Positions 44,554 to 56,227 of a stretch of 64,000 nt of DNA are shown in pieces (positions within the stretch are counted from its first letter, which is position 1; every line of letters starts with the position of its first letter). The DNA is taken from positions 1-64,000 of the forward strand of contig CAJNDS010000502.1 of assembly GCA_905221605.1 (NCBI GenBank), given 5' to 3'. The notes beneath the pieces are model-generated. The model had not been told where the DNA came from and made no database searches. It saw only the letters and a program-made list of their open reading frames with translations. The translations under genes were made by a program, and so were the position numbers. The DNA is from Symbiodinium natans. Lineage: Eukaryota > Sar > Dinophyceae > Suessiales > Symbiodiniaceae.

Positions 44554-46959
44554 CTACTGTTGAGCTGTTGCCGTTCTATGGGGCAGAAGGCCGTAGGATA
44601 AGCCATTATTTGGAGGTTCCGCCACATTGTATGTGACCTCCGAAGACAGATCGTCTAGCTCAGAGATGAAGGTCACCGCAAAGGCGTTCAACGCAAAGTC
44701 GCTGGCTCTTTCGGACGTGGCTAGGTACACGGGCAAAGTGTACACAATGAAGACTCGGAAGAAGCCGTTCGAGATGTAGCACATCAAGAAGCGGAGTATC
44801 ACCTCAGCCCGGCTCAACCTCGGGGCCTCCTCGGAGTCCTCGGAAAAGCTCCACTGGTGCAGTAAAGCAGCCCAGAGGAGATCGTTTTCCTGGTCATCTA
44901 CCCGCATCGTCCATCGGCTCAGAGCTCGAAGCGTCGAGCAGCAGCCCGGCGCAAGCTTCTCGCGGAAGATTCCTGTGATGAAGTACTGCACCATCAGGGA
45001 GCCGGCCCACAGGGTCTTCGCGAAGGGCGTCATCTTCACCGGTGTCCAAATCGAAGTCCAGTAGACTGCCATGAAGAAGCACGAGAGCAAGAACGTGTGG
45101 ATGCACCTGCAAAATGGGGAGAGTTTGGGGCCTAAACCGCCCTTTAATACCGCCTTTAAGCCGCCGCGGGCCTGGACAGGGCCACCTTCGGATCCTGGTA
45201 GATGTTGAGCGCTGTCACACTGGAGCCTCGCAACTCGGATCCTTTCATCTCATAGCGACAGGCCCGGAGGAAGTCCTGCAGGACGAAGTACAGGAAGCCA
45301 AGCGTCAGGACGATGAGGAGGGGCCAGCAGCAGGTCGCGTCGATATTCCAGGCCACTTCCAACGCCTACGTTCGGTTTGCAATTCCACGACTCTTGCTAA
45401 CACAGGAAGAGACTTCAGGGGTCAACTGCAGGAACCCTTGAGAGACCTGGCCTGCAATGGTCGGGCGATCATTTCAGGTGCGTTGGAGTAGCGCACGGCG
45501 ACGTTGATGCATGAGAGGATGAGGATCTTCACCGTAAAGTCTGTTACCAAGGCGAAACGCTGGGAAGAGTCCTTAAGGACAGCACAGCTTAGGGCTTCGG
45601 GGTGTTGAGATGTTGGGGGGTTGGGATTTTGCTCGGGGCTGCTGTGTCCTGGTTCGACCGAGCCAGACTGAACAGGAAGCTGACCACAATCACTGCCGCA
45701 TGCAAACCGAGGACGATCATCTCCACGTTCTCGAAGTGAAAGAGCGGAAAGCTGATCTGGCTTTCTAAGTAACTTCCAGCCAATTCAGTCATTTGCGCCC
45801 GATACAAATGCTCTGCCCGCACTCCTAACATTGCAGCAGTCATGCCCCCGTCCGTCATGGCTGACATTGGGATGCGAAAGTGCTCATGCAGACCGGTCAT
45901 GACATTCCATGCTCCGGTCCATGCTCCGGGGACGGAACTGGAACAGCCTTTGCCAATGTTGGCCTCCATGAGAAGGGTAAGGCCTTCCTCATTTCGCTCA
46001 TTCAGTACTGTGGGGTTCTCGGCAATGTAATGAAGCACAGGCCACCAATCTGTTGAAGATAGTTCAGGCGCGAGGTCTGCTTTCAAGGAGGACGTTGAAA
46101 TCTCATTCATGTAAGCTTTTACATCGCCTCTCGGAGGAGCACAGTTGCCATCAAACATGTGCAGCAAGGCCTTCAAAGTGCCCCAGGCCATGACATGGAG
46201 TATGTCATGCGGAATCTGGATCTCTTGGTTAGCAATCTTCTTGAAGGCCTCTCCTATAACTGGTACGAGGCTGGCGTTTTGAAGTATTGGAGGTGGGCTC
46301 CTTGACAGCATCTTCCGCAAAAGCTCAACTCGCTCAGGAAGATAATGCTCCATTAAGGCACGATTATACATTTCAACCCCTTTGAGCACGCAATCTCCGT
46401 TGAAGAAAGTCGCCTCTCCAAAAGCGGCAGCGAGCACAGCGAAGAGCGACAGCCCTTGCATCTTCAGGCTTTTGATGAGCTCTTCCTGGTCATCGACGAG
46501 GTTCACAACCTTGTAAGCGACTCGGCTAAAGTCGCCGTCAGAACCAATAGCATCACCAGTGGCGAAATCAAGGCATCGGGTGTGCTCCACAAACCATTGC
46601 CACGTGTTCTTTTGTTCCTGACTCCGGAGTCGCCTCTCGGAGAGGACGGGCCCCGGCGCAGTTCCGACCTGGATCTGACCAGTCTGACCAGGTGCAGATG
46701 GAGCGCTCGGATTCTGCGAGCTTTGCAGCACCTGGAGCTGTTCTTCAAGGCCTTCCACGCGCAGCAACATGTCGTCCATGCGGCGCAACGCGTCGTCCAT
46801 GCGGCGCAACGCGTCGCTGCGCCCTGCGAAGGCCAAGGCAGCAGCAATCAAAGCAAGGACTGCTATCGCGCATGTGGCCCTTGCCCCCACAGACTGCATG
46901 GCCTGCGAAACTTGTGTAGACGGCTTTGATGCGTTGAGCCTCCGGTGGCTTCCGCACAT
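44554..46959 (-). CDS. Multi-exon membrane protein with N-terminal coiled coil
   Basis: Exon 1 (46959 to about 45630) opens with an anchor (ATCAIAVLALIAAALAFAG), a repeated RRMDDALRRMDDMLLRVEGL coiled coil, a long soluble part (LSLFAVLAAAFGEATFF, HDILHVMAWGTLKALLHMF) and a transmembrane helix (VLGLHAAVIVVSFLFSL). Exon 2 (about 45575-45492) reads FALVTDFTVKILILSCINVA. Exon 3 (about 45366-45172) reads ATCCWPLLIVLTLGFLYFVL. Exon 4 (45106-44554) adds three or four more helices (FLLSCFFMAVYW, LMVQYFITGIF, FRVFIVYTLPVYL). The intron at 45171-45107 is GC-AG and keeps the frame (ALSR|CIHT); exon 2 also seems to use a GC donor. I recognise no family. An R repeat lies downstream. Confidence 0.7.
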
Positions 46960-47039
46960 GAGGGCAACATTCGATGCATCCAGTGGAGTCTGCTACACGT
47001 GCCTCGCCCGAATCGGAAGTGCTGACGCTGAAATATGTG

Positions 47040-47112
47040 CTAAACATCGTTCTCTTCCTCCGATTCTTTTTCTTCTTATTCTTCTTCTGCTTCTTCTTCT
47101 TCTTCGACTCTC
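47040..47112. repeat. TTC/TTCTT-rich tract
   Basis: tcttcttattcttcttctgc and similar; a pyrimidine microsatellite upstream of the membrane-protein gene. Confidence 0.9.
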
Positions 47113-47538
47113 CTCGTTTCATCCCACTACTACGACAACTCCTTATCAGCAGAACTTTCACCCAAGCCTCCAAAGCCTAACATTGCGCATCGTCCGGCCG
47201 CTCTCCGACCTCCTGCATTAAGGCGGCAGGGCTTAAGGTTGAGGAACTCTGTCTTACTTCCAAGAAAGCGTATGGCCCAAAATCAGAGGCCTGCAACTGG
47301 AAGGGGGGGAACATCATGTAATGTTGCAGCCGCTTTAGTATCGGCCCCCTCTTTAAAGACAACTGGGCTGAATTATTCACGACACCCTGACTGTTTGGGA
47401 GTCCCTCTTTAAAGACAAACCGCTCCCGAAATCCGGATGTTTTTCAAGGGTTTGGGGCTTGTTTTAAGTTAAGTGGAAACATTCAATCCTGAATGCCTTA
47501 TGATTTTATAGCCGGACCTTGTGATTTTAACGACCGAC

Positions 47539-47965
47539 CTCATCCATTCCAGCCGGCCCGAAACCATTAATTCCCTTTAAGAAACCATTTGAAGAATTGG
47601 TTTCGCTCAATCCGACAAGGGGGTGGTCCAGGAGCCCCCCTCGGCCCCGAATAATGGCACTGATTTGGGACCCTCTTTTATGTCAAGGCCCCGGCCCGGA
47701 GGCTCCGAATTTGGATGCCTTGGTCTCTTGGCTTAAAGCCGGGCCTTATGATTTTAAAGCCGGACGTTGTGATTTTAAAGGCCGGCCTCATCCATTCCAA
47801 CCGGCCCGAAACCATTAATTCCCTTTAAGAAACCATTTGAAGAGTTGGTTTCGTTCAATCCGACAAGAGGGTGGTCCAGGAGCCCCCTCGGCCCCGAATA
47901 ATGGCACTGATTTGGGACCCTCTTTTATGTCAAGGCCCCGGCCCGGAGGCTCCGAATTTGGAAAA
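47539..47965. repeat. Tandem duplication, about 248-bp period
   Basis: About 175 bp starting cctcatccattccagccggc (47539) recur from 47787 with a few changes and end ggctccgaatttgga in both. Confidence 0.95.
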
Positions 47966-48099
47966 GCCTGCGGAGCCCTTTTAATTCATATAAACTCATC
48001 CCGGATCCCTTTTCGATTCGCGCGGATCCCGCTCGTGAAGTTCATGAGTTCACGAGTCTCGTTCACATGCTTCTTCACTATTGTACCCCAAACCCTGTG

Positions 48100-48410
48100 G
48101 GGACCCGCTAGTTGTTGAATTCGGCGCAGATGTAGGGAAGCCGCTGAAGAATCACCATTTCTGAGTCTAGACTAACTGCTGATTAGAGGTGGATGCCTTC
48201 AGAGCACAAGCAATCCCGTCGGTAGAATACTGTCTTGCTGGTGCGCAGCAGCTTCAGCATCTGTACAAAATGTGTCAAATCTGCACCGGCTCTGAGCGTG
48301 CACGGCCCGCGCGGCTCTTCAGCCTACTACGGCGACTGTCCGCAACCGGCCCAAGCTTCGTGAGACCGTGCCCCGCTCCTTTGGCGAAAGATGGGGTTCT
48401 CGAATGAGGG
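48100..48410 (+). repeat. Dispersed repeat family R, copy R6
   Basis: It contains ggaagccgctgaagaatcac, attagaggtggatgccttca, gctctgagcgtgcac, ctcttcagcctactacggcg and cgctcctttggcgaaag in order. Confidence 0.88.
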
Positions 48411-48417
48411 CTTTCCA

Positions 48418-48595
48418 TGGTTCCACAGGCGCACTCATCGAAGATGCTTCTTGCATCCGGACATGCAAAAAACATCCTTGTGGCAGGGCTCCTTCGTTCA
48501 ACAGATACTCTTTTACACCATGGCCCTTCTTTGCTTTTGAATCTTGAGGAGTAAGTCGGAGTATAGGTTTCGGGCTTCGGGATTCTATCCATCTT
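48418..48595 (-). pseudogene. Fragment of a Cys-rich (member A-like) gene end
   Basis: Minus-strand pieces CHKDVFCMSGCKKH, followed by a stop, and the nucleotide blocks gttcaacaga and accatggcccttct match the 37100-37210 stretch of member A (SCHNDASCISGECTC, GHRVRAALLN). It sits directly next to R6, as the end of member A sits next to R4, so gene end and R repeat may have been copied together. Confidence 0.55.
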
Positions 48596-48599
48596 TCAC

Positions 48600-49640
48600 A
48601 TCTTCCTGGTCTTCTGCCGCCTGCACGAAGTGAACCTGACGACTGGTTTCCAAAACAATCGGGGTGTCCAGTGGGCCGCAACTCTAACTTGGGACACTGT
48701 TGCTCTAACCTCTACAGACTAGACTTGCAAGATCATCCAACTTCGAGTGCAAGGACGACTACCGCTACTACTCTTCAGCGATATGACTCGCGTAAGCATG
48801 AGGAATGTGGGGGCACACTTGGCTGGGTCGAATTCTTCGTTTCCAGCATAGTGGTGCCAACTCTCAGAAACTCTTACTGGCTGGAATGTACTCCAAAGCG
48901 AGCATGTGAGTTTTCCAGCAGAGGAACTTCTCGTTCTGGAATTCTGGAAGGACTGACGCTGTTCATCAGAAGCCCAGATTACAAAGTTACGGAAAAATCC
49001 AGACAGACCGCGCTACCTGCTAGAGTAGCACCACCCCGGCAGATTGACTCAGACAAACGTTAGTTCGGTGGCCTGAACAAATCCGAAGAGGTGGGTTGCG
49101 GGCTTAGGGTTCAGGGCTGTAAGCTGAAAGCCCAAAAGCCGCTACCATGACACCAAGGAACAGGGCAGGGACACCATGCTTGTTGAGATCATGCATGTGA
49201 TCCGCCGCGGCCGCCTCACCCTGGTACCTTGGTTTTTCGTCTCAAGGGTGTTTTGGGGGGTTGAGGATGCTCCCCTAAACCCTAAACCCTAAACCCGAGA
49301 CCCTAAACCCCAAACCCCAAGCCCCAAATCTTATTATTTTCAAGTCAAAGGAACAGGAATACCTCGAGGGTTCCCACGCTGGCGCCGGACTGTGCGTTGG
49401 TCACAGAGAGCCTGGGGAATTAGGGGCTCTAAGGGGTGTTTGGAGTGTTTTTTTGGAGGCTTTCTGAGACAAACTTTTGCTGCAGGTTGGACCTGGTCAA
49501 AAAAGGGGGACGTGGAGCTCGACGCCTGGTTTAGGGTTACGGGATTGAACACACAAAGCCCTCCGTCACAGGCCTGACAGGGAAGATGGGAGACCTGCAC
49601 TCCAATCCTGAGCACCGTACCCTGTAGAAAAAGGGACACT
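48600..49640. other. Intergenic; telomere-like tract at 49273-49330
   Basis: ccctaaaccctaaacccgag and variants. Plus-strand frames near 48671-49063 have no motif. Confidence 0.5.
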
Positions 49641-49649
49641 CCCTGGTGA

Positions 49650-50330
49650 AAAGAGCCGGCTTTTCTTTAGTCAAGTCGCTTTGGGGCAGGGCTTCTGGCA
49701 GCCGTTCCTTGAACGACTCCACAGTGCTTCCTGAGCATCTTCCCAGGTGGACGTGCCCGTAACCTGAAGGCTCACGCACGTCTATCGACCAGACATAGCG
49801 AGGCCCTTGTTTTATCGTGTTTTCGAATGTCACTAGGCGCCGCACTTCCGGGAACCATTCTCGGTGCATCTGGCATCGTCCATGAGCCACTTTGTGGCCC
49901 AAAAGCCTCGCTGTGAGCAGCGGACTTTCTCACCCCAGTGCCTAGGAGCCCTACTATAGTAGCATGCCAGGGAGCAATCTTCAGGCTCCACAGAGGTGTG
50001 GCAATCCTGGAACCACTCTCTGGCGACCAAATCACGCATCTCGCGCATGTCAAACAAGTGCCGCCTCCGATTTCTCCGGCTCCGTCTTCTTGGATCCACC
50101 TTGCTCCTTGCGCTGCGCAACTTTTGCAAAGCTTGAATCAACGCTCCGAAGCTTCCCTGCGGCACATCATGCCCTTAAAGCTTAAAACCCTTTTCCCAGC
50201 CTCAAAGTCATGCCAGGCCACTTCCATACAGGGCTTCTTGCAGTCGTTTCTGGCCCGATGCCACAAGGCTAGCTGCCCTTCTTCCCAAGTGGAGTTGGCA
50301 TCCAACTGAGAGCAGAGGGGCATCGCTGAA
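49650..50330 (-). CDS. Gene with repeated Cys modules, multi-exon, unrecognised
   Basis: Minus-strand exon pieces: about 50323-50180 (STWEEGQLALWHRARNDC, then KKPCMEVAW), about 50165-49840 (EMRDLVAREWFQDC, SVEPEDCSLACYY, VRCSQRGFW) and about 49755-49660 (STWEDAQEALWSRSRNGC, then QKPCPKAT and a stop). The first and last pieces share STWE-x6-LW-x-R-x-RN-x-C-x-KPC, showing duplication of one module within the gene. The middle piece may be a diverged form. No known domain name can be given and the N-terminus was not found; exon joins are not resolved. Secreted location is a guess from the paired cysteines. Confidence 0.45.
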
Positions 50331-50334
50331 GCTT

Positions 50335-53180
50335 TGCTGGGGTTTCGGGTTCAAGGTTTAGGGTTTAGGCACCCCTCCCCTCCCCCGGACTCCCAACCAC
50401 AGAGACCCGGTAGACCCTAAGCTACCAAGATGTGGGAAAGAGACATTTTTCCTCCCATTCTGGTCCCTAGATCCACCTTCCACGCACCCTGCCACGAGGC
50501 CTCCGCGAAATCCCGCGAGGTGAAGCGGGAGCCACTTCGTGGAGTAATAGCCTTAGCTCAGGAGCTCCCAACAGAGACGTCAACTCCTTAGGTGGCACTT
50601 GGGGCGGCACCTGGGGTGGCACTTGGGGGTTTCCTGGGTAGGGTGCGGGGGTGGGCTTTTTTGCGGCTGTTTTAGCTTCTCCGAGGCTTTGAGGCGACAT
50701 GTCCAAGGCGAGTGAGAAGGTGCGAGAAAGGACTGTGAATTGCCAGCATTTCCGGGTCTTCTTGACACCCGAAACCCTAAACTGCCCTGACGTCCCTAAA
50801 AAAAATGAATCAATCAAATAACGAAATAAATTTCCATATATGTATATATATGTGTGTATACAAACTGTGATGGAGACGAGTATGCCGATTCTCTTGTTGC
50901 GAGATTTGCGCAGCCCCCCCCCCCTCCTCCCCATTGATCCACCATTGTCTTTTGCTATTTGCTATATCTTGTTGAGGCCAGGGCCTCAGCAAGCAGACTC
51001 TCCCGTGCAGGGAGTCAGGTTTAAGGTTGAGCTTTGGTTTCTATTTTGCAGAACTCTCGGTTTGATGACCACTTTTCAAGGTTTTCCAGCAAAAAAACAC
51101 ACACATGAAACTTTTGAGGAATGAAGTTTGAGGAAAATCCATGTTCTGTGCTGGATCGTTGAGTTTGTCTCCTCAAAGCGAAATTCCAGAAAGCGTGTCT
51201 GTGGGATCTTCTTTGACCCTTTAAACTTCCGACAAACTTCTGATTTGATTCTGCCTCTTGACATTCTGATCTTGCCGAGCTCAACCGAAGCCTTGCACCC
51301 TTGGATGACGGACTCCGGTCTTCTCAGCTTGCTGAGAAGAAACCTTTGAAACAGCAAACGCTCTCAAAAACATTTTTAACACTCTGGGACTAGGGACATG
51401 GGAGCCATTTCGTTTTGGATGTTTGTTGGGCGGAGAGCATGCGAAAAATGCACACCCAAATGAGTGAGACAAGTCTAGGAAGCATCGCAGTTGGGGCCGA
51501 GATCCCCCTTTAACCCAGTAGGTGCTTAAAGCCACTAACTCATGAGTCAATTCGAAGTGCAATTTGCATCAAACACAACGACCAAACAATCGTATACGAA
51601 CAATCATGACTTAGGTTCCATAAGCTCCCCCGGTCCTGCATGCCTACCCAGGAGGCCCCTACTAAAGAGTGTGGAACATGAATAGTACCCGCAGTAGTCA
51701 TATGGCGAATCTGACGGATAGCGCAGTTTTCGTAGTAGACTTGTCAAAAGACTATATGCGCTACTAGCAAGATTAGGATAGTCGTGATGTTAGTGTTAGC
51801 AATCCTGTCATTTTACTGCAATGTTATTTGCTGATCTTGTCATCACAAATGGTTAAATTGGGGGCATTAGATATGTCAAACTTGTGCGTAACATAAGTAG
51901 TACTCGATTTCGAATGTTCCGAATAACACGTCATGTTTTTTGCTTATATTAACAGCGAAGTTTACTTGCGCCAGGACTAGTACTAATATTGCCAACATTA
52001 CCAATACTACTCGCAAAAGTCAAACTACTGATTCGTTTAATGCTGCAATACTGGCAATATGTTCATGATGTTAGCCGTGCTTCCAATACGTGAACAAACC
52101 ACAGATGAAAACAATGAAACCTGTAGCCAACAACTGTGTTTAAGTGATAGATCTCAAATCTAACATTCGGCACGGCGGATGGCAAGCACGTATCTTTCCC
52201 GAGCCCACATGTGTGCGTGTGTCTTTCACGCTTAAGCGTCGACCTAAACCCGGGACCGGCTTGCTTTGGAAATGCAAGCGGCCTGTTTAAGTTATACAAC
52301 ACCGGTGTGGAAGGTTGATCGTTTTGTTGCTGGCTAAACGGATAAATAGGTTGGATGTGCGATTTGTGTAAAAGACAAACATCAACCGTAATGGTATCCA
52401 CAAACACAAGGCGAAGTTGACTCGGAAGCCCACACACAAAGCCAAGCTTACTCGGAAGTGGAACTTATGGTTCCTATATAAGTATAAATATACACTCTTC
52501 TTTTAATATTTTGTATGTTAAAGCGAAAAGAAAAACTCTACGCTAAATTCACGAGCCGTCGACAGATGTGCTGCCAGAGAACACTTTGGAGTAGACAATC
52601 CGTCAGCAGCTGCGTCTGCCTGGACACAACGCACTCTTCTGGCTACAAGCTCAAGCCTATCTTGAAACATGATAAGCGGAACGGCCAGGACTTTTCAAGT
52701 GGCATGTCAAGACACGTGCCTATGGTCAGATACTACACCGATTAAGATGCATCGATGAAAGGCGAGAGCACAACTTCTTTCCTGCAAGTGCGTGCATGGG
52801 AGGCAGATCTTTGCCAAATGCCTGAATCAAAAGCCTGCTGGAACGGCTCTGTTCAGCGGCTCGGAAAAGCACTCGAAGGCGTCCGAATCTTAAATTACAC
52901 CTCCTTCGAGGTGCTGTTGGATGTGCAAAGGTGGTCAAGTCCATAGAGGCGCAAGCCCGTCAGCACTCTGAGCATTGGCACAAGATGGCCCCAGAAGAAA
53001 GCCCTACTATACAAATACTTACAAGGACGATTGGTAATTTGCCATAGCTCGGTTCGAAAGAGATCTAAATCTGCACAATTGAAGTTGCTCACATGATGCA
53101 AAAATAGCTCGATTCAGCTGGGACCTGAGGTGTGACATCATAGACGAGGACTCAGATGCCCCCAGCAATCAGATTCTTGT
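50335..53180. other. Long intergenic region, no supportable gene
   Basis: It holds a short AT/GT tract (50828-50860), a C-run (50915-50927), and AT-richer DNA at 51590-52500. Open frames of 60-120 codons show no motifs. 51700-52060 has scattered tactaata/gttagtgt-type short repeats. Confidence 0.4.
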
Positions 53181-53187
53181 GATGATC

Positions 53188-55314
53188 TCATGAGCGGATA
53201 TGAGCGGCCTCAGGGGCGGCCTCCTCCGGGGCGGTCTCGGAAACCTCCTGACCCTCTTGGACCTCAACGGAAACTCCGAAAACTGACTGCTCCGTCGGCA
53301 CCGGCGGCCTAGGCGGCAGGCCAGAACTCGCTCTCGGCTTCCGGTCGAGCTTCCGCAGGCACTTTGCGACACCCGCAAAGAAGATCAGGCGCACGAAGCA
53401 TGGGCCAAGGACAGGAACCCGGGCTGTCCTTCTTGGCCCCAAAGCCGATATCGCAAGAGTCAAAGGGCTGAGCACGAAGATCTGCAGGAGATAGAAAGTG
53501 AGGTTGTATGTGAATCCGGCCATGTAGACAGGGAGAAGAACGATCCAGAGAACTTGGATCCGAGCTGCAAAAGCTCTCCTATCCAAGGGGAACGCAGCAA
53601 ACAAGCCCAGGCCTGCTAGGGCTTCCAAAGCTGACAGCACAATCATGAGGACTAGCAGCCAGTGGTTGGAGTCATCCAGCTCTGGTAGTTCCCGGCCATG
53701 GGCGAGGAGCTTAATTGGCGCAAATCCCCAGAAAGCAATGAAGCTCGCGAGTACGATGGTTCGGTTCCAGTGGGAAGCATCGCCCAAAGGGCCCGTGCGC
53801 TCCACGGTTGCGCGCAACTCACGGCTGAAGACGTTCATCGAGCGCAAGACGGAGACTGCATCCTCCACCTGAGCCTCACGATTGCTTCCACGGATCTGCC
53901 CCCAAATGGCTTCCGCATCCGTAGGGGAGGAACAGGAAGCACTGTGACAGGCCGTGAAGGCGCGCTTTAGTTCCTCCACCTGTTTGGATGCCTGCAGAGA
54001 GTTCTGCCGGTCTATCTCGAGAGCCGTGACTACGCCCACGTTGAGCAAGAAGTCCTGTAGGGCATAAACTCCAAACGTCCCGAACGCAATCCCTACAGCA
54101 TAAGCCAATCCAGCAGCAACTGCGGCACCCAGCACGGCAGCTTCATGAATTGCTGAGATTCGGCGGCCGCGTGATCCCAGCAAGACCACGGAGAGCAGGA
54201 CAAAAATCACGGCTGCAATTTGAGCAGGCAGGGCCAAGGCATCCAGAAATTCCGGAAGCAACAAGCCCGCCGACATGCTTGCCACACAAACGCATGCGAC
54301 GCGGCATCTTCGTGCCAAAGCCCCTGGAGCCAAAGCCCTTGCCGTGTTGATGGGCTTGTCCCAGGAATATGCCAAGAATGCTTCATAGACGCACCAAAGC
54401 CGCGAGTAGATACTGCATGTCCTATTCGACACGACTAGCATCTGGGTCGCAGATTGCAAGGATTGGGCGAACGGCGAGGCCTCTGGGCGTTCTATTAAAT
54501 GCCCAATGTCCAGGTTCTGTGGGTTGGATAAGAAGCAAACATAAGCACCAGCGGCATGCCGGGGCCAGCAGTTGATCGCTTTGTCAAAAAACTCGAAGAT
54601 CCCCTCAGCCCAAGCGTGCGTAATGAATAAGTCGCAGGGCAGCCCATCCGGATGCTTCATCAAAGCCCAGCTCACACGCCCTGCGGCAGCCGTGATTGGC
54701 TTGATATACTGCTCATTTACCGTGTACATTGATGGCCCAATCCTCCAATCTGATGGATCAAACTTGTCCCGCTCGGTCGGTGTGATGCGGCCATCCTGGA
54801 CAGCGTGCATCACCAGTCGTCGGAACTGCTTCAGGTCCTCCAAGCTGACGCACCAGTGGCTCATGGTTACACTTTCGTGAAGCCTGAGGCCGTCCAGCAC
54901 TACCGGCGAAGTCTCAAGGCTTGCATCGTCCGCTGTCTTCTTGGGCAACAAAGGCCTACAGCAGTTGATGATGATGCTGGCCCACAAAATGCCCACTAGG
55001 CTTGTGGCAAGCAGGACCCCAACAGTTGTGAGGATTGCCTCGCGTTCCTGGCCGCAGTCAGAAACCCATCCGCTGTCACTGGGGCAACAGCCGAATGCCA
55101 CCCACGGAGTAGCAACGCCAAGGCTTGTCAATGGCCGCAGCACCTGGGCCTCGTAGCCTCCAGAGCAAGAACATGCCTCAATGTAGCTTGCCCTTTTGCA
55201 AAGCGGAGCAGGGTCGCTGCAGCGATCCACGGAAAACCCCTCACATCGTTCGCCGGCAACTTGTGTCGCCCAGGCCAGCACAACTATCAACGGCAACATG
55301 GCTCTCTCACTCAA
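53188..55314 (-). CDS. Multi-pass membrane protein with TIR-like domain
   Basis: The single 708-residue frame begins MSERAMLPLIVVLAWATQVA, a signal peptide, followed by a short Cys-rich ectodomain (eight or more Cys before residue 90) and a helix (VGVLLATSLVGILWASIII). The cytosolic part at about residues 228-325 reads CDLFITHAWAEGIFEFFDKA, AGAYVCFLSNPQNLDI, ATQMLVVSNRT and SIYSRLWCVYEAFLA. The opening strand, the strand ending in SN, and the W-C-x-x-E helix resemble TIR domains, with Glu of CVYE at the place of the NADase glutamate in active TIRs (inference). Six or more helices follow (VACVCVASMSAGLLL, AAVIFVLLSVVLL, WLLVLMIVLSALEALAGL, IQVLWIVLLPVYMAGF). The tail is acidic and Pro-rich. 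It appears intact and intronless. It could be a receptor or sensor. Confidence 0.6.
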   Translation of the reverse strand: MSERAMLPLIVVLAWATQVAGERCEGFSVDRCSDPAPLCKRASYIEACSCSGGYEAQVLRPLTSLGVATPWVAFGCCPSDSGWVSDCGQEREAILTTVGVLLATSLVGILWASIIINCCRPLLPKKTADDASLETSPVVLDGLRLHESVTMSHWCVSLEDLKQFRRLVMHAVQDGRITPTERDKFDPSDWRIGPSMYTVNEQYIKPITAAAGRVSWALMKHPDGLPCDLFITHAWAEGIFEFFDKAINCWPRHAAGAYVCFLSNPQNLDIGHLIERPEASPFAQSLQSATQMLVVSNRTCSIYSRLWCVYEAFLAYSWDKPINTARALAPGALARRCRVACVCVASMSAGLLLPEFLDALALPAQIAAVIFVLLSVVLLGSRGRRISAIHEAAVLGAAVAAGLAYAVGIAFGTFGVYALQDFLLNVGVVTALEIDRQNSLQASKQVEELKRAFTACHSASCSSPTDAEAIWGQIRGSNREAQVEDAVSVLRSMNVFSRELRATVERTGPLGDASHWNRTIVLASFIAFWGFAPIKLLAHGRELPELDDSNHWLLVLMIVLSALEALAGLGLFAAFPLDRRAFAARIQVLWIVLLPVYMAGFTYNLTFYLLQIFVLSPLTLAISALGPRRTARVPVLGPCFVRLIFFAGVAKCLRKLDRKPRASSGLPPRPPVPTEQSVFGVSVEVQEGQEVSETAPEEAAPEAAHIRS

Positions 55315-55319
55315 TTTCT

Positions 55320-55870
55320 ATGGTGGCTAGATTTCTGAATCGCTTGCTCGTCCTAGTAGCGACACTAAACCCTGCGCAGTCGTTGAGGGGCCTGGTGGAA
55401 AAGTAGGCTACAGCTTGCTCTGAGAACTGCTGCTCTTTGAGACGCTGCTCAGCACAACATGGCCGACATGGCCCCCTTGAGCGGTTGTCCAGCGTGCTAC
55501 TACGAAATCACGCCCGTTTTCTCGCGGCGCCCATCCGTGCGCAACGTCTGCCCTGACTCACGTGACCGCGTCGCCTAGGCTGAACTCACGCTGTCAAAGG
55601 AAAGAACCCTTTCAGCATGGTCGTTCCTACGATACTTGCACAGAGGCTTGCACAGAGGTGATTGCTGGTTGTTGCATGCTGTGCGGCATATGTTGGCCGG
55701 AAAGGACTTGCAGCAGATGGCGGCGATGCTCCGCACCCACTCTTCCAATGCCACGCCGGAGGTCAGTCCGGATCCCTGGCAGCCTGCGGTGTTACGGTTT
55801 AGAGTTTACGGTTTAGGGTCGAGGGATGAGACTGCGGTTGTTCAAGACCTTGATGCGCATCTCAACATTT
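55320..55870. other. Intergenic
   Basis: It contains cggtttagagtttacggttt, a degenerate telomere-like motif, near 55795. No gene is supportable. Confidence 0.4.
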
Positions 55871-55904
55871 CAATTATTCTGCTTTCAGGGGGTGAGCGTG
55901 CACG

Positions 55905-56055
55905 CATGCAATGCATGCAATGCATTTATGTGCGTACATACATGTGCATACACATACACATACACATTTATGTAATTTATATACACATACACATACACAT
56001 ACACATATACATACACATATACATACACATATACATACACATATACATATACGTA
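55905..56055. repeat. ATACAC microsatellite
   Basis: Tandem atacac/catata units in several blocks, starting after a small gcatgcaatgcatgcaatgc dyad. His/Thr and Val/Cys frames here are artefacts. Confidence 0.96.
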
Positions 56056-56227
56056 AGTATCTATGCAAAATATATCTGCAAAGAAAAACGAGATGCGAGT
56101 GAGAGCCGCATATCTGCACCTACGCACCGACGCGGCCCGGCCTTCAGAGGCGGCGAGCTCTAAGAGTTTGTACTCCTCCGTCGAGTTTTTGAGCTCATCC
56201 AGGCACGAGTGGCCTCTTAAGCGAAAA

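Noticed and set aside
52500-52950. Plus-strand frames of 60-76 codons
   Set aside because: Short, motif-free and not supported by neighbours.
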